DNA of 64,000 bases from Atkinsonella hypoxylon (Eukaryota; Ascomycota; Sordariomycetes; Hypocreales; Clavicipitaceae): positions 59,480-123,479 of the forward strand of contig JFHB01000086.1 in assembly GCA_000729835.1 (NCBI GenBank). The letters run 5' to 3'. A program made the position numbers and the translations under genes. A model generated the notes under the pieces. The model did no database searches, was not told the DNA's origin, and saw nothing but the letters and a program-made list of their open reading frames with translations. Below are positions 37,743 to 48,919 of this stretch, in pieces. Positions within the stretch are counted from its first letter, which is position 1. Every line of letters begins with the position of its first letter.

Positions 37743-38080
37743 TGTAATAGTTATAAGCCTTTAGTACAATACCTTATTGTTATCTATTACCTTAATATTA
37801 AGGTGTTTTAAGTTAGCTACACTATTAGCGCTAGCTTAAGCTGTAGGACCTTAGGTCTTCTTTAGAAAAACCTTAGACTATTATAGAACAATATTAAACT
37901 GTTAGATACACTAGACGTAGCCCCACTTTAGGGTGTTAACTCCACTAGGGTCCGTTAATCTTATAGCCCCTAGGCACCTACAGAGGCTTTGCCTCCTTTT
38001 TCCTCCTTTCCTCTCTATCTTAGAGTTTTCGTTAATAGAGCCTAATAAGACCATTTAATCTTTCCCTTATGGCCGTGACA
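37743..38080 (+). repeat. Gypsy B 3' LTR
   Basis: A 338 bp partner of 32094-32431. It starts TGTAATAG (RIP form of TGTAACGG) and ends GGCCGTGACA just before CGTTC. Its last ~200 bp are much less mutated than the first. Confidence 0.9.
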
Positions 38081-38085
38081 CGTTC

Positions 38086-38720
38086 TAGTCCACACTCTTT
38101 AGCAGGGTCTTCCTCTAAAAAGTCTTCTAAAGCTTCTAATAGTTCTATTAGTTGTAAAGAAGTACTTAAGACCCTTCTTGGTTATTGCGATAGCGATTTT
38201 GCTGGTGATAAAGTCTCTTCTAAATCAACCTATGCTTATCTATATAAGCTAGCTGGTGGACCTATTAGCTGGAAATTAAAGAAAGCTAGTACTATTGCTC
38301 TTTCTACATTAGAAGCAGAATCCAATGCATTATCTGAAGCTATAAGGGAATTAGAGTGGCTCTACAGCCTTTTTAAGGAGATAAAGCTGCCTTTAACCCC
38401 TCCTATTCCTATTAGGTATAATAATTAAGGCGCTATAGTTACTGCTTACAACCTAACGTTATATAGTAGGACTAAGCACACCCTTTTAAAGTTTAACTAC
38501 ATTAGGGAAAAGATTTGTAAAGGTATAGCTAAGGTTAGTTATATTAATATAAATTAGATGCCAGCAAATAGCCTAACTAAGCCTCTTGCTATTTAAAAGT
38601 ATCAACAATTCATTAAGTTACTAAAGCTTTCTAGCTAGCTTATAAAAGCAACAAAAACACTCAAAAAATCGAAAAGCAACGAAAAACAGTTTAAAATCGA
38701 AAACAACAAAAACAATTAAC
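38086..38720 (+). pseudogene. Copia-2 RNase H remnant, downstream part
   Basis: The Copia-2 frame resumes after Gypsy B. The RNase H signatures Cys-Asp-Ser-Asp-Phe-Ala-Gly-Asp and Leu-Ser-Thr-Leu-Glu-Ala-Glu-Ser are intact between 38185 and 38335, the best preserved RNase H in the window. An open frame from 38069 starts inside the Gypsy B LTR and runs through this region to 38428, a chance fusion of the two elements. Confidence 0.85.
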
Positions 38721-38887
38721 AACAACTAGTTATATTCAACTATAACTACCCTGGAATTGCTAGAATTAGTTATGTTATTTAGTTCTGTTATTAGTACTGT
38801 ATTTCGTTGGTTGATTCTAACTTAGATATCCTTTAAAGGAGCTAAGTTGCTTGTAGAACTAGTTACTTCTTACATTTCTAGAGGGAG

Positions 38888-39593
38888 TGTTAAAAATAAG
38901 TTACCCTATATAGCCTATTTTTATGCTTGCTAGTTGCCTGTTAGTTGCTCTATTACGTGACCCTAACTAGGTCTTATTACGTTGATTTTCGATAGAGATA
39001 TTGCTGTTACTAGATGTAAAACATCTAGAATCGACTAAGGCAAAGTTGCCTAACCTATAGTTAACTTTAACAGCGATTTTCTCCACAACTAGTAATAGTA
39101 GAAATTCAAGAAGTATACTATTTAAAAGCTAAGAATTAGGGCTATCTAATAGTATAATTGTTAGATAGAGTTGCTTATAAGGGTTGCTTATTATTAGTGG
39201 AATTTGTTAAATTATGCACATAGGCGTCTCGTTTGTATAGCCGTAAGTTAATTTTTTTGTTTTTATATAGTAAATCTTTTTGCAGAAATTATAAAGTGGC
39301 CTATAAGCCCCTTCTAGCGACTACAGTCCGCCGATATAGTCAGTAGGTCTATAAGGGACTAGAAAGATTCGAGATCCTACCCTTACTAAGTTTGTTACAG
39401 CGCTCTTAATATAAAGATACTACTATTACAGTTATCTATTGCCTCTACGTGATCTATACTATACACTACAGCTTGATTTAGGCCGCTGCTGCTTCCACTA
39501 CGTGATAATTGCTAGGAGCAATTACAGGTGCTAAATCTAAGAGACCACTACCCTCTTAGATATCTAGTCCTGTAATCCCAATTATTTGCAATA
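38888..39593 (+). repeat. Copia-2 3' LTR
   Basis: A 706 bp partner of 25724-26429, preceded by the polypurine tract and followed by ATATT. Confidence 0.93.
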
Positions 39594-39598
39594 ATATT

Positions 39599-40250
39599 AA
39601 TACACTATAGGCAGAAAACAAACGCTTACAACATAAAATTAACTGTATTTACGTAAACTTCTTAGAACGCTTAACTAACTAGCCTATTGCTGCATAAAGC
39701 CTCTTTAGTAATAGATTTAGTACTATTTAATGTAGAAGAAGTGCTTAGTTTATCCTAATTAATCTATCTTTAATGCGTTTCTCTTTATTAATTCTATAAA
39801 AGATACCTTCTATAGTAAAGCTAATGCTAACTAAGGTAAAAACGCTAACTAAGAGGCTAGCTGCAGGTAAACTAGTAGAAACACCTACTATATATAAAAC
39901 TAGCGCCTTTTAGGCAAAACTCTCCCTAAAGCTACTAGAAGCGTCTGCTAGCTTTACTTTCTAGAGAGAACTAACAGCCTACTATAACTAACTAACAATT
40001 TACTGCTATTACTAATGCCTAGAGATTAAAATAGGCTGTATATATATAAAGAAATACACTAAAGGGATTTAACAGAAAATTAGCGTTAATATAGAATAAT
40101 TTTTAATACTTTTAACACTATATAGAACGATCTTGCATAAGGAATATACTATATAGATTTAATAAATTAGCTTTATTATATAAAGATTAATTTATAGGAT
40201 TTAATATTGTCTAAAATAATTTTATGCAACTTCGCTTATATATAGATTAT
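39599..40250 (+). pseudogene. Gypsy A 3' coding extension, part 2
   Basis: This resumes exactly after the Copia-2 duplication in the same phase as part 1. The first ~30 codons look like a coiled coil (Asn-Thr-Leu-x-Ala-Glu-Asn-Lys-Arg-Leu). Stops are TAG and TAA. It is broken by Copia-3 at 40250/40251. Confidence 0.45.
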
Positions 40251-40956
40251 TGTTAAAAATAAGCTACCCTGTATAGCCTATTTTTATGCTTGCTAGTTGC
40301 CTATTAGTTGCTCTATCACGTGACCCTAACTAGGTTTTGTTACGTTGATTTTTGGTAGAGATATCGCTGTTACTAGATACGAAACATCTAGATTCAACTA
40401 AGGCAAGGTTGCCTAACCTATAGTTAACTTTAACAGCGATTTTCTCCACAACTAGCAATAGTAGAAATTCAAGAAGTATACCATTCAAAAGCTAAGAATT
40501 AGGGCTATCTAATAGTATAATTGTTAGATAGGGTTGCTTATAAGGGTTGCTTGTTATTAGTAGAATTTGTTAAATTGTGCATATAAGCGTCTCGTTTGTA
40601 TAGCTGTAAGTCGATTTTTTTGTTTTTATATAGTAAATCTTTTTGCAGAAATTATAAAGTAGCCTATAAGCCCCTTCTAGCAACTACAGCCCGCCAATAT
40701 AGTTAGTAGGTCTATAAAGGACTGGAAAGATTTAAGATTCTACCCTTATTAAGTTTGTTACAGTGCTCTTAATATAAAGATACCACTATTACAGTTATCT
40801 ATTGCCTCTACGTGATCTATACTATACACTACAGCTTAATTTAAGCCGCTGCTGCTTCCACTATATAATAATTGCTAGGAGCAATTACAGGTGCTAAATC
40901 TAAGAGACCACTACCCTCTTAGATATCTAGTCCTGTAATCCCTATTATTTTCAATA
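40251..40956 (+). repeat. Copia-3 5' LTR
   Basis: A 706 bp LTR, TGTTAAAA to TTTTCAATA, followed directly by the initiator-tRNA-type primer-binding site. Confidence 0.92.
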
Positions 40957-41900
40957 GGTTATAAGCCCGGAAGACCTATCTGCAAGCTGTTAGCCCGCTG
41001 AAAATCTACTATTGTGTACTATATTACCCACTAGAAGCTATATTAAGACCTGCGCTAGCAGCTATTGCTGCTAAAACCATTAGTAGCTTACTGGAAGCTA
41101 TTAATACCTACTGCACACACATCGCCAGCTACTATACTGGTGTTTACATTCTGCCCACTCTATGCCTCCTGCACTCTATACACCCTGTGTATATACACTT
41201 TTAAAGCTATTCTTAATAGCTAGGTTCTATTGTTGCGCAACATCAAAATATATATATCTGCATACATTACATTTGCACTGTAAATCGTTTTATTAGGCAC
41301 TACCTAATTAATTATTTCTATTAAGAAATAAGCTCAGCGCTGCACTGCATCGCTCGTTGTTGTTATGCTGTTATCTCGTATATTGTGCACCCTGTGCACC
41401 TCTGTTAGTAGCTATACTACAATTTGTAGTTCACGCCTAACAGCTCTTGTCGCAGATATTCCTATGTTTTCGGTTGCAGAATCAATTTGTGTAGTAATCC
41501 TACTGGTTAGGATTTTGAAGTGGGAATTAGCTAGATATCCCTAAATTAGCTGTACCTAGGTCTCCACTAATTTATTGGAACCTAATTGGAGAAGAATCTC
41601 CTGAATTTTTTAGCTAAAAATAGCTAGGACCTGTGTTTTGTGCCCCTCTTAACCGCTTGTCAATCTAGTCTGCTATACAAATTGTATGCGCATATAGATT
41701 GCAATACAACGCAGCCTTTAGAGCCTATTATACCTATTACGAAAGAAATTGGAGAAAAATCTCAGTATAATTTCTGAAGATATAGGGCACTTCTAGGCCT
41801 ATAATAGAGCAATCTATTGATATCTAGTAGAGGTTATTACTGTTATTTACTACTATTTCCACTGTAATTTGGCTATAATTAGCTATTAAAACCCTTAAAA

Positions 41901-44900
41901 ATAGCACCAAAAGGAACAGGCAAGGGAAAGAGCACAAGCCCTAAACGGGGTAGTGGTTCTAGTACACTAGCTACAGCTGCTACTAGCTTTCCTAGTCCAG
42001 CAAGGTCCCCCCCTCAGCTAGTAGATTCCTCTTCTGATGAAGAAGATTATACAGCTAAGAAGGCTCTAAAAGAAGCTAGATTAGCTTCTAAAAGAGTAGT
42101 GCAAGTCTATAATGTACAAGCTGACCTAAAAGCTTAAATAGATAAGCAACAAGAGACCCTAAATAGATTCATTAGGCATAGTGAAGCAAAACAAAGCCAA
42201 AATGAAGGTAATATAGCTAATTTACTAAGTAAATTAGATACTATAATTATATCTATAGGTAATCTCTCTATAGGGTCTCCCTCTAAGGTAGTAGATCCTA
42301 TTACTTCTAAAAGAGCTTCTAAAGTCTCTTTTAAAGCCCCTAAACCTTCTAGTTCCTCTAATAGTGCTACTTTTCTGCCTGCTTTTAATGAAGGCACTAT
42401 AAAAGAGTTAAATAAGAAGGTCCACTTAATTCCAGAGGCTGCTAAGCTAAAAGGCCCTAAAAATTTTAAACAGTAGAAGTAAGCTTTAACTATTTAATTT
42501 AGAGCACTAGGATTCCCTTAATTTATTGATAATCCTAGTATAGCTAGTACATTAGTAGATTTAGAGCAAGCTATTATCCTTATAATTATAAGAGATAGTT
42601 GCCAATCTAGACCTTAAGCTGCTATAAGCTAGCATAAGTCCCCTGTAGATGCCTATAACGTTCTAGTTAGGCAGTATTCGCAGAGTGCTGAAATACAACG
42701 TGGTACGCTATATGCTAGTTATCACAACTTATCGTTTTCGAACTATAAGGGATCTTTAGAGGCCTTTAATGCTGAATTTAATAATTTACTAGCTAGATTA
42801 CAGCTCTGTGGTGTAGCTATTGATCCTATTTCACAGGGCATCCCTAAGGTTCCTATTGGTTCTATAGTGGATAATCCTTCAGAGGGAGAAATCGATGACC
42901 AGCAGCAATTAGTGGATAATTATACTCCTAAGTATCCTTATCCTAGTCATCTGGATGTGCTGAATCATCCACTAGAACCTGTAGATCAAGCTCTTCTACC
43001 AAGCAACCCTATAGAAGCTGTAGAGGCCCCTAAAGCCCCTATACCTATAGAAGCCCCTCAAGCTAATATAGAACCTATAGAAGTTGAAGCTGATGCTGAT
43101 GCTATAGATTTAGATGGAGACATATTTTCCTTAATTAAGGATCTATGCTTTAAGGCAAGGACTAAAGCAGCTATTACTTCTAATAGTAATAAGGATGAAC
43201 TTCCTAATACGTGGAAGCAAGCCCTAAAAAGCTCTGCTAAGCAGCATTAGATAGAAGCTACCTATAGCGAATTTAAGCAGCTATTAGCTGCTAGAACCTT
43301 TAAATTTATAGGGAAAGACTAAGTACCTAAGGGCTGAAGAGTTCTAAAGAATAGGCTTATCTATAGGCTAAAAAAGGATAAAGAAAATAATCCTATAAAA
43401 TATAAGGCCTGCCTTGTTGCTAAGGGATTTATGCAAATAGAAGGTTAAGATTACCTAGAGACCTTTACTGCAACTAGTATTCCTCCTAGCTAGCGTATAT
43501 TATTAGCTCTTGCAGCTTTTAATAACTGGGAAGTCGAGCAAATCGACTTTATAGGAGCGTTTTTAAATAGCAAGCTAAAAGAAGCTATTTATATAGAAAT
43601 CCTAGATAGATTCGTTGAATTTGCAGAGCAAGCATTGCTAACAGTAGCTAAGCTACTAAAAAGCTGTAATTACAGGCCTTCTAAAGACTAAGTAATTAAG
43701 CTAGAAAAATCCCTCTATGGTTTAAAGCAAAGTCCTAGAGAATAGCAGCAAATTCTAACAGAATTACTTCAAAAGCATGGATTTAAACCTCTTATATCAG
43801 ACCCAGCAGTCTTTTATAACCCAGCTACATCTACATATATTGCTACTTATGTAGATAACTGTCTTCTAATTAGGCCTGATTTACGATATATTAATAAGCT
43901 TAAAAAGCTACTAAATTAAGCCTATCCAATAGAAGATAGAGGACCAGCAGAATTCTTTCTAGGTGTGCAAATCACCTGTAATAGGTCTAAAAGGTCTATT
44001 AAAATCCACCAATCTTAATATATCCTTAAAGCACTAGAAAGATTCAAAATGCTAGATGCTAAGCCAGCTTCTATCCCTATACAGCTGGGAATTCTAAAGC
44101 AACTAGTTACAAAACTTCTCTTAAAATCCGATTATAAGCTTTATTAGAGCATAATAGGCACTATAATGTACCTTATGTTGCTAACTAGGGCTAATATTGC
44201 TTTTTCCGTTTAGTAGCTATTAACCTTCCTAGCTAAGCCCTATATAGAGCACCTAAACGCCTCTAAGCACCTCCTAAGGTACTTAAGTAGTACTAGAAGC
44301 TTTGCCATTATTTATAAGCGATCTAGTCCACACCCTTTAGCAGGGTCTTCCTCTAAAAAGTCTTCTAAATCCTCTAATAGTTCTATTAGTTGTAAAGAAA
44401 TACTTAAGACCCTTCTTAGTTATTGCAATAGCGATTTTGCTGGTGATAAAGTCTCTTCTAAATTAACCTATGCTTATCTATATAAGCTAGCTGGTGGACC
44501 TATTAGCTGGAAATCGAAAAAAGCTAGTACTATTGCCCTTTCTACCTTAGAAGCAGAATCCAATACATTATTAGAAGCTATTAGGGAATTAGAGTAGCTC
44601 TACAGCCTTTTTAAGGAGATAAAGCTACCTTTAACCCCTCCTATTCCTATTAGGTGTAATAATCAAGGCGCTATAGTTACTGCTTACAACCTAACGTTAT
44701 ATAGTAGGACTAAGCACACCCTTTTGAAGTTTAACTACATTAGGGAAAAGATTCGTAAAGGTATAGCTAAGGTTAGTTATATTAATACAAATTAGATGCT
44801 AGCAAATAGCCTAACTAAGCCTCTTACTATTTAAAAGCATTAACAATTCATTAAGTTACTAGAGCTTTCTAGTTAGCTTATAAAAGCAACAAAAACACTT

Positions 44901-44957
44901 AAAAAATCGAAAAGCAACGAAAAACAGTTAAAAATCGAAAACAACAAAAACAATTAA
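41901..44957 (+). pseudogene. Copia-3 deleted gag-RT-RNase H remnant
   Basis: The frame starts at 41901 (ATA for ATG). At 42824-42830 (TCCTATT) the gag sequence jumps to the linker after integrase. The missing 2286 bp is a multiple of three (762 codons), so the downstream RT and RNase H stay in the gag phase. The open stretch 42867-43250 is the linker upstream of RT. RT reads Tyr-Val-Asp-Asn near 43848-43859. It cannot make protease or integrase and would have needed help from full-length relatives. Confidence 0.88.
42824..42830 (+). other. Deletion junction with 7 bp microhomology
   Basis: TCCTATT stands at both edges of the deleted segment in Copia-1 (3741-3747 and 6027-6033) and once here. 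This suggests template switching or microhomology joining. Confidence 0.8.
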
Positions 44958-45137
44958 CAATAACTAGTTATATTCAACTATAACTACCCTGGAATTAGTG
45001 GAATTAGTTATGTTATTAGTTATGTTATTTAGTCCTGTTATTAGTACTGTATTTCGTTGGTTAATTCTAACTTAGATATCCTTTAAAGGAGCTAAGTTGC
45101 TTGTAGAACTAGTTACTTCTCACATTTCTAGAGGGAG

Positions 45138-45843
45138 TGTTAAAAATAAGCTACCCTGTATAGCCTATTTTTATGCTTGCTAGTTGCCTATTAGTTGCTC
45201 TATCACGTAACCCTAACTAGGTTTTATTACGTTGATTTTTGGTAGAGATATTGCTGTTACTAGATGCAAAACATCTAGATTCAACTAAGGCAAGGTTGCC
45301 TAACCTATAGTTAACTTTAACAGCGATTTTCTCTACAACTAGCAATAGCAGAAATTTAAGAAGTATACCATTTAAAAGCTAAGAATTAGGGCTATCTAAT
45401 AGTATAATTGTTAGATAGAGTTGCTTATAAGAGTTGCTTGTTATTAGTGAAATTTGTTAAATTGTGCACATAGGCGTCTTGTTTGTATAGCTGTAAGTTA
45501 ATTTTTTTGTTTTTATATAGTAAATCTTTTTGCGGAAATTATAAAGTAGCCTATAAGCCCCTTCTAGCAACTACAGCCCGCTAATATAGTCGGTAGGTCT
45601 ATAAGGGACTAGAAAGATTCAAGATCCTACCCTTATTAAGTTCGTTACAGCGCTCTTAATATAAAGATACTACTATTACAGTTATCTATTGCCTCTACGT
45701 GATCTATACTATACACTACAGCTTGATTTAGGCCGCTGCTGCTTCCACTACGTGATAATTGCTAGGAGCAATTACAGGTGCTAAATCTAAGAGACCACTA
45801 CCCTCTTAGATATCTAGTCCTGTAATCCCTATTATTTTCAATA
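45138..45843 (+). repeat. Copia-3 3' LTR
   Basis: A 706 bp partner of 40251-40956, followed by ATTAT. Confidence 0.92.
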
Positions 45844-45848
45844 ATTAT

Positions 45849-46166
45849 AGAATAAGCTTTAACGCTCTATTAGGTTTAAGGAAATCTATTAATTTAATAT
45901 ATAGATTTAATAGTTACTAGATTATAAGTGTAATTTAGGCATTATAAGTGCATAGAGAAAATATATAAATATAGCAACCTACACTGCAGATTGTACTATA
46001 ATAACAACAACGTATGCTTGCGCAATAAAACAATAACTACCTTTCTACACCTTTTGTAGCAGCTAGATTAATAAGTTATTTAGTTTAATCTAATATGCCT
46101 TCTAACGACTAACAATTAATTTTTAGAACAGCTAGAACAGCTAATCTTTTTTGTAGAGGCAGCACT
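45849..46166 (+). other. Gypsy A 3' end between Copia-3 and the 3' LTR
   Basis: The last ~318 bp of Gypsy A before its 3' LTR. Frames contain only TAG/TAA stops, but this is uninformative in RIP DNA. A weak purine run (GTAGAGGCAGCAC) abuts the LTR and may be the polypurine tract. Whether coding extends to here is open. Confidence 0.5.
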
Positions 46167-46409
46167 TATTACGGGATAATCCTATAGGCCTATAGGTCAC
46201 TAGTGCACGTAACCGCAATTATATATAAGTAGTTAGAAGCAACGCTTAAGTAGTTAGATTGAACAATTAACAATTATTTACTAGAACATTATTATTAGAT
46301 GCTCCTCACAGAAGCTCTTACAACTCCTGTTACGAATTATTACATAACCTATTGAATCCAACAACCTATTGTCACTTCCAACAAATCCACGTCGGATCCC
46401 ACCGTAACA
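46167..46409 (+). repeat. Gypsy A copy 2 3' LTR
   Basis: A 243 bp LTR starting TATTACGGGATAATCC and ending CCGTAACA. Its 3' half is little mutated. It could be mistaken for a solo LTR, but the flank GTTAA and resumed Copia-Y sequence pair it with 16997-17239. Confidence 0.88.
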
Positions 46410-46582
46410 GTTAATAGCTACTGAACAGAAAAAGCAATATTAGCCCTAGTTAGCAACATAAGATACATTATAGTACCTATTATGCTCTAATAAAGCTTAT
46501 AATCGGATTTAGAGAGAAGTTTTGTAACTAGTTGCTTTAGAATCCCTAGCTGTATAGGGATAGAAGCCGGCTTAGCATCTAG
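46410..46582 (-). mobile_element. Copia-Y, antisense continuation after Gypsy A
   Basis: The reverse complement matches the Copia RT end (compare 31820-31990), continuing exactly where 16996 stops. It ends abruptly at about 46582 inside RT, where Gypsy A extension sequence begins, a deletion or rearrangement breakpoint. The rest of Copia-Y, including its 5' LTR, is missing. Confidence 0.82.
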
Positions 46583-48221
46583 GGTTAGATAAGCTTAAAG
46601 TTAATGCTTCTAAAATTATAAATAAATATCTATAGAAACACTCTATAATTTAGGAAAAAGAGTATTAGCGTTATTAGAAGGGTAATGTAACCTACTAGAA
46701 AACCCTAAATTAGCTAGTAGAAGCCTACTACTAACTCTTTTCCTTATAAGTCTTAATTTCCTTTATTATATAATAGGTTATTTAAATCTCTTAGTATCTC
46801 TTTCCTTATTTCCTTATTTATTATTATTAAAACTATTAAAATTAACCTATATTATAGAATTATAGAAGATTAAGAAGAAAACACCTATAAATCTATATAC
46901 TATTGTTTTAATCTACTTTTCCCTATAAATTTACCTTTACTTTTATGAATTTTTATGCTTTTTACTATATAACCTTTTTCTTATACCTTTATATATTATA
47001 AAATCTTTATAAATTTATTAATACTATTATAGCTGCTACTCTTTCTATCCCTTTAGGCTATTATTAAGCTACTTTTAACAGTTAAACACTAGAATACTAC
47101 ACTAAGGGCAATAAACTACCTATAGAGTAAATTCCTATAGCCTATAGAACTAACTAGCCTCTATAGAGCTACTTCTAACCCCTTCTATCCCTTTTAGAGA
47201 AAATCTACTACTATTATTCTTTTTTTGTAGTAGTTTAGAATTATTAATTTTAGTAAACCTAAGTAGCTTATTCTAAGAGAGAAACAACAACAGTAACTAT
47301 ACTTAAGCTATAATACTACTACTATTTAAACCTAAAGAAGAGTATATTGCTTCTAATATATATATTAATTATAATAATAGTTTTAACGCTAAAAGTAAAG
47401 GTTTTAAGTTTAAGGAGTAGGAATATAACTATAAAGGTAATATAGTAGCTATAGAACTAAATAATATTAAAAGTTGTCTTATATTGCTTAATTTCTACTG
47501 CTTATATAGTACTTTTAGTAGGCCTAGAAGTGCTAAGGGCACCCTAAAAGTTAATAAGTTTATCTTTAGCACTATTTCTATAGAAATTAAAGATAACATT
47601 AATATTACTAATGTAGAGCCTATTACAGAAGACTATAGTTAGTATTGCTACACTAATAGAGCTAAAGAAAAGGTATAGAATATAGAAAATGCTATTTACA
47701 CTTATACCTATAAATTTACTCTAAAAGGCAGTATAATAGATAAGACTAGCATTAAGGTCTCTAAAGACAATATACATTACTTACTCTAGTAGAATATAGT
47801 AATATATATCTTTAGAATTTATAATAACTGTAAAGTAAAGCGCTAAAACTAGCAGTATAAAGGTAAGGATGCTAAAGCATCTATAGGTAACGCTAGAGTA
47901 GCTAGAAGAGGCAAAATATAGGTAAAAGCAGCAGCTACTGCTTACTATAGTAGCAATATAGTAAAAAGAGGCAAGGAAACTATTACTGTAGATTTATCTA
48001 TTAATCTACTGTTATAGGCAGCGTTACTTACTATTTACTTCTCTAATAAATTTAGTAGAATTAATAGCACTATTGCAGGTGCCTTAGCTAGTATTAGCTG
48101 TATAGACTTACTCTTTATTCTATTAGCTAAGGTGTAATCCTAGACCTAGTGTAACAATCTCCTTTAGGAAAAGTGTAAATCTAAGACTAAGGAAATAATT
48201 AAAGCCTACCTTAAGGACACT
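46583..48221 (+). mobile_element. Second copy of the Gypsy A 3' extension region
   Basis: Closely similar to 23848-25475, with scattered transition differences. It starts at the breakpoint with Copia-Y and ends at the Copia-4 insertion. It might be the 3' part of Gypsy A copy 3 (14414), since the orientation agrees. However, it is much closer to copy 2 than copy 3's 5' end is, so it may come from a separate element. Confidence 0.75.
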
Positions 48222-48919
48222 TGTTAAAAATAAGCTACCCTGTATAGCCTATTTTTATGCCTACTAGTTGCTCTATCACGTGACCCTTATTAGGTCTTGT
48301 TACGTTAATTTTTAGTAGAGATATCGTTGTTACTAGATGCAAACATCTAGATTCGACTAAGGCAAAGTTGCCTAACCTATAGTCAACTTTAACAGCGATT
48401 TTCTCTACAACTAGCAATGGTAGAAATTCAAGAAGTATACCATTCAAAAGCTAAGAATTAGGGCTTTCTAATAATAGAATTGTTAGATAGAGTTGCTTAT
48501 AAGGGTTGCTTATTATTAGTGGAATTTGTTAAATTAAGCACGTAGGCGTCTCGTTTGTATAGCTATAAGTCGATTTTTTTGTTTTTATATAGTAAATCTT
48601 TTTGCGGAAATTATAAAGTAGCCTACAAGCCCCTTCTAGCGACTACAGCCCGCTAATATAGTTAGTAGATCTATAAGGGACTAGAAAGATTTAAGATTCT
48701 ACCCTTACTAACTTGTTTGTTACAGCGCTCTTAATATAAAGATACTACTATTACAGTTATCTATTGCCTCTACGTGATCTAGTACTATACACTATAGCTT
48801 GATTTAGGCCGCTGCTGCTTCTACTACGTAATAATTGCTAGGAGCAATTATAGGTGCTAAATCTAAGAGACTACTACCCTCTTAGATATCTAGTCCTGTA
48901 ATCCCTATAATTTTCAATA
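48222..48919 (+). repeat. Copia-4 5' LTR
   Basis: A 698 bp LTR ending TTTTCAATA. The outer stem of the branched inverted repeat and both hairpins are recognisable near 48320-48405, although one hairpin loop is a base shorter. Confidence 0.9.

Larger units (their letters stand above)
32094..38080 (+). mobile_element. Gypsy B, complete Ty3/gypsy chromodomain element
   Basis: This 5987 bp element has 338 bp LTRs (32094-32431 and 37743-38080), ends TGTAACGG and CCGTGACA, and is flanked by CGTTC (32089-32093 and 38081-38085). Gag with a zinc knuckle, RT, RNase H, integrase and a C-terminal chromodomain follow in order, the layout of chromoviruses. It lies between the RT and RNase H parts of Copia-2 and is the innermost layer of that nest. 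Confidence 0.92.
25724..39593 (+). mobile_element. Copia-2, complete Ty1/copia element carrying a nested Gypsy B
   Basis: It is flanked by ATATT (25719-25723 and 39594-39598). LTRs are 706 bp each (25724-26429 and 38888-39593) and share variants such as the CCAATTATTTGCAATA end that Copia-1 lacks. Without the 5987 bp Gypsy B and one duplication the element is about 7.9 kb, the family's full length. It is inserted in the Gypsy A 3' extension. Confidence 0.93.
40251..45843 (+). mobile_element. Copia-3, Ty1/copia element with internal deletion
   Basis: A 5593 bp element flanked by ATTAT (40246-40250 and 45844-45848), with 706 bp LTRs at 40251-40956 and 45138-45843. It lacks the segment matching 3741-6026 of Copia-1, which covers the end of gag, the protease and most of integrase. 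It is otherwise complete, with primer-binding site GGTTATAAGCCCGG at 40957-40970 and polypurine tract. Parts of it (about 41900-43250) carry fewer stops than the other copies. Confidence 0.93.
16997..46409 (+). mobile_element. Gypsy A copy 2, complete ~9.9 kb element opened by two Copia insertions
   Basis: Identical-length 243 bp LTRs (16997-17239 and 46167-46409) with TGTTACGG-type inverted ends are flanked by GTTGA and GTTAA, which together restore an unbroken Copia sequence (Copia-Y) across the junction. Removing Copia-2 (25724-39593) and Copia-3 (40251-45843) with one copy of each duplication leaves about 9.94 kb. Order is LTR, gag, protease, RT, RNase H, integrase, a long 3' extension, LTR, as in Ty3/gypsy (Metaviridae). 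It is long for a fungal Ty3/gypsy element because of the extra 3' region. Confidence 0.85.

Noticed and set aside
38069..38428. Open frame of 119 codons starting with ATG
   Set aside because: The first few codons are the end of the Gypsy B LTR and the rest is Copia-2 RNase H; it is a chance fusion at an insertion edge, not a gene.
46167..46409. Solo Gypsy A LTR
   Set aside because: The flanking GTTAA and the resumed Copia-Y sequence pair it with the LTR at 16997; it is the 3' LTR of a much-interrupted element.
48235..48447. Minus-strand open frame of 70 codons
   Set aside because: It lies wholly in the Copia-4 LTR and is not maintained in the other LTR copies.
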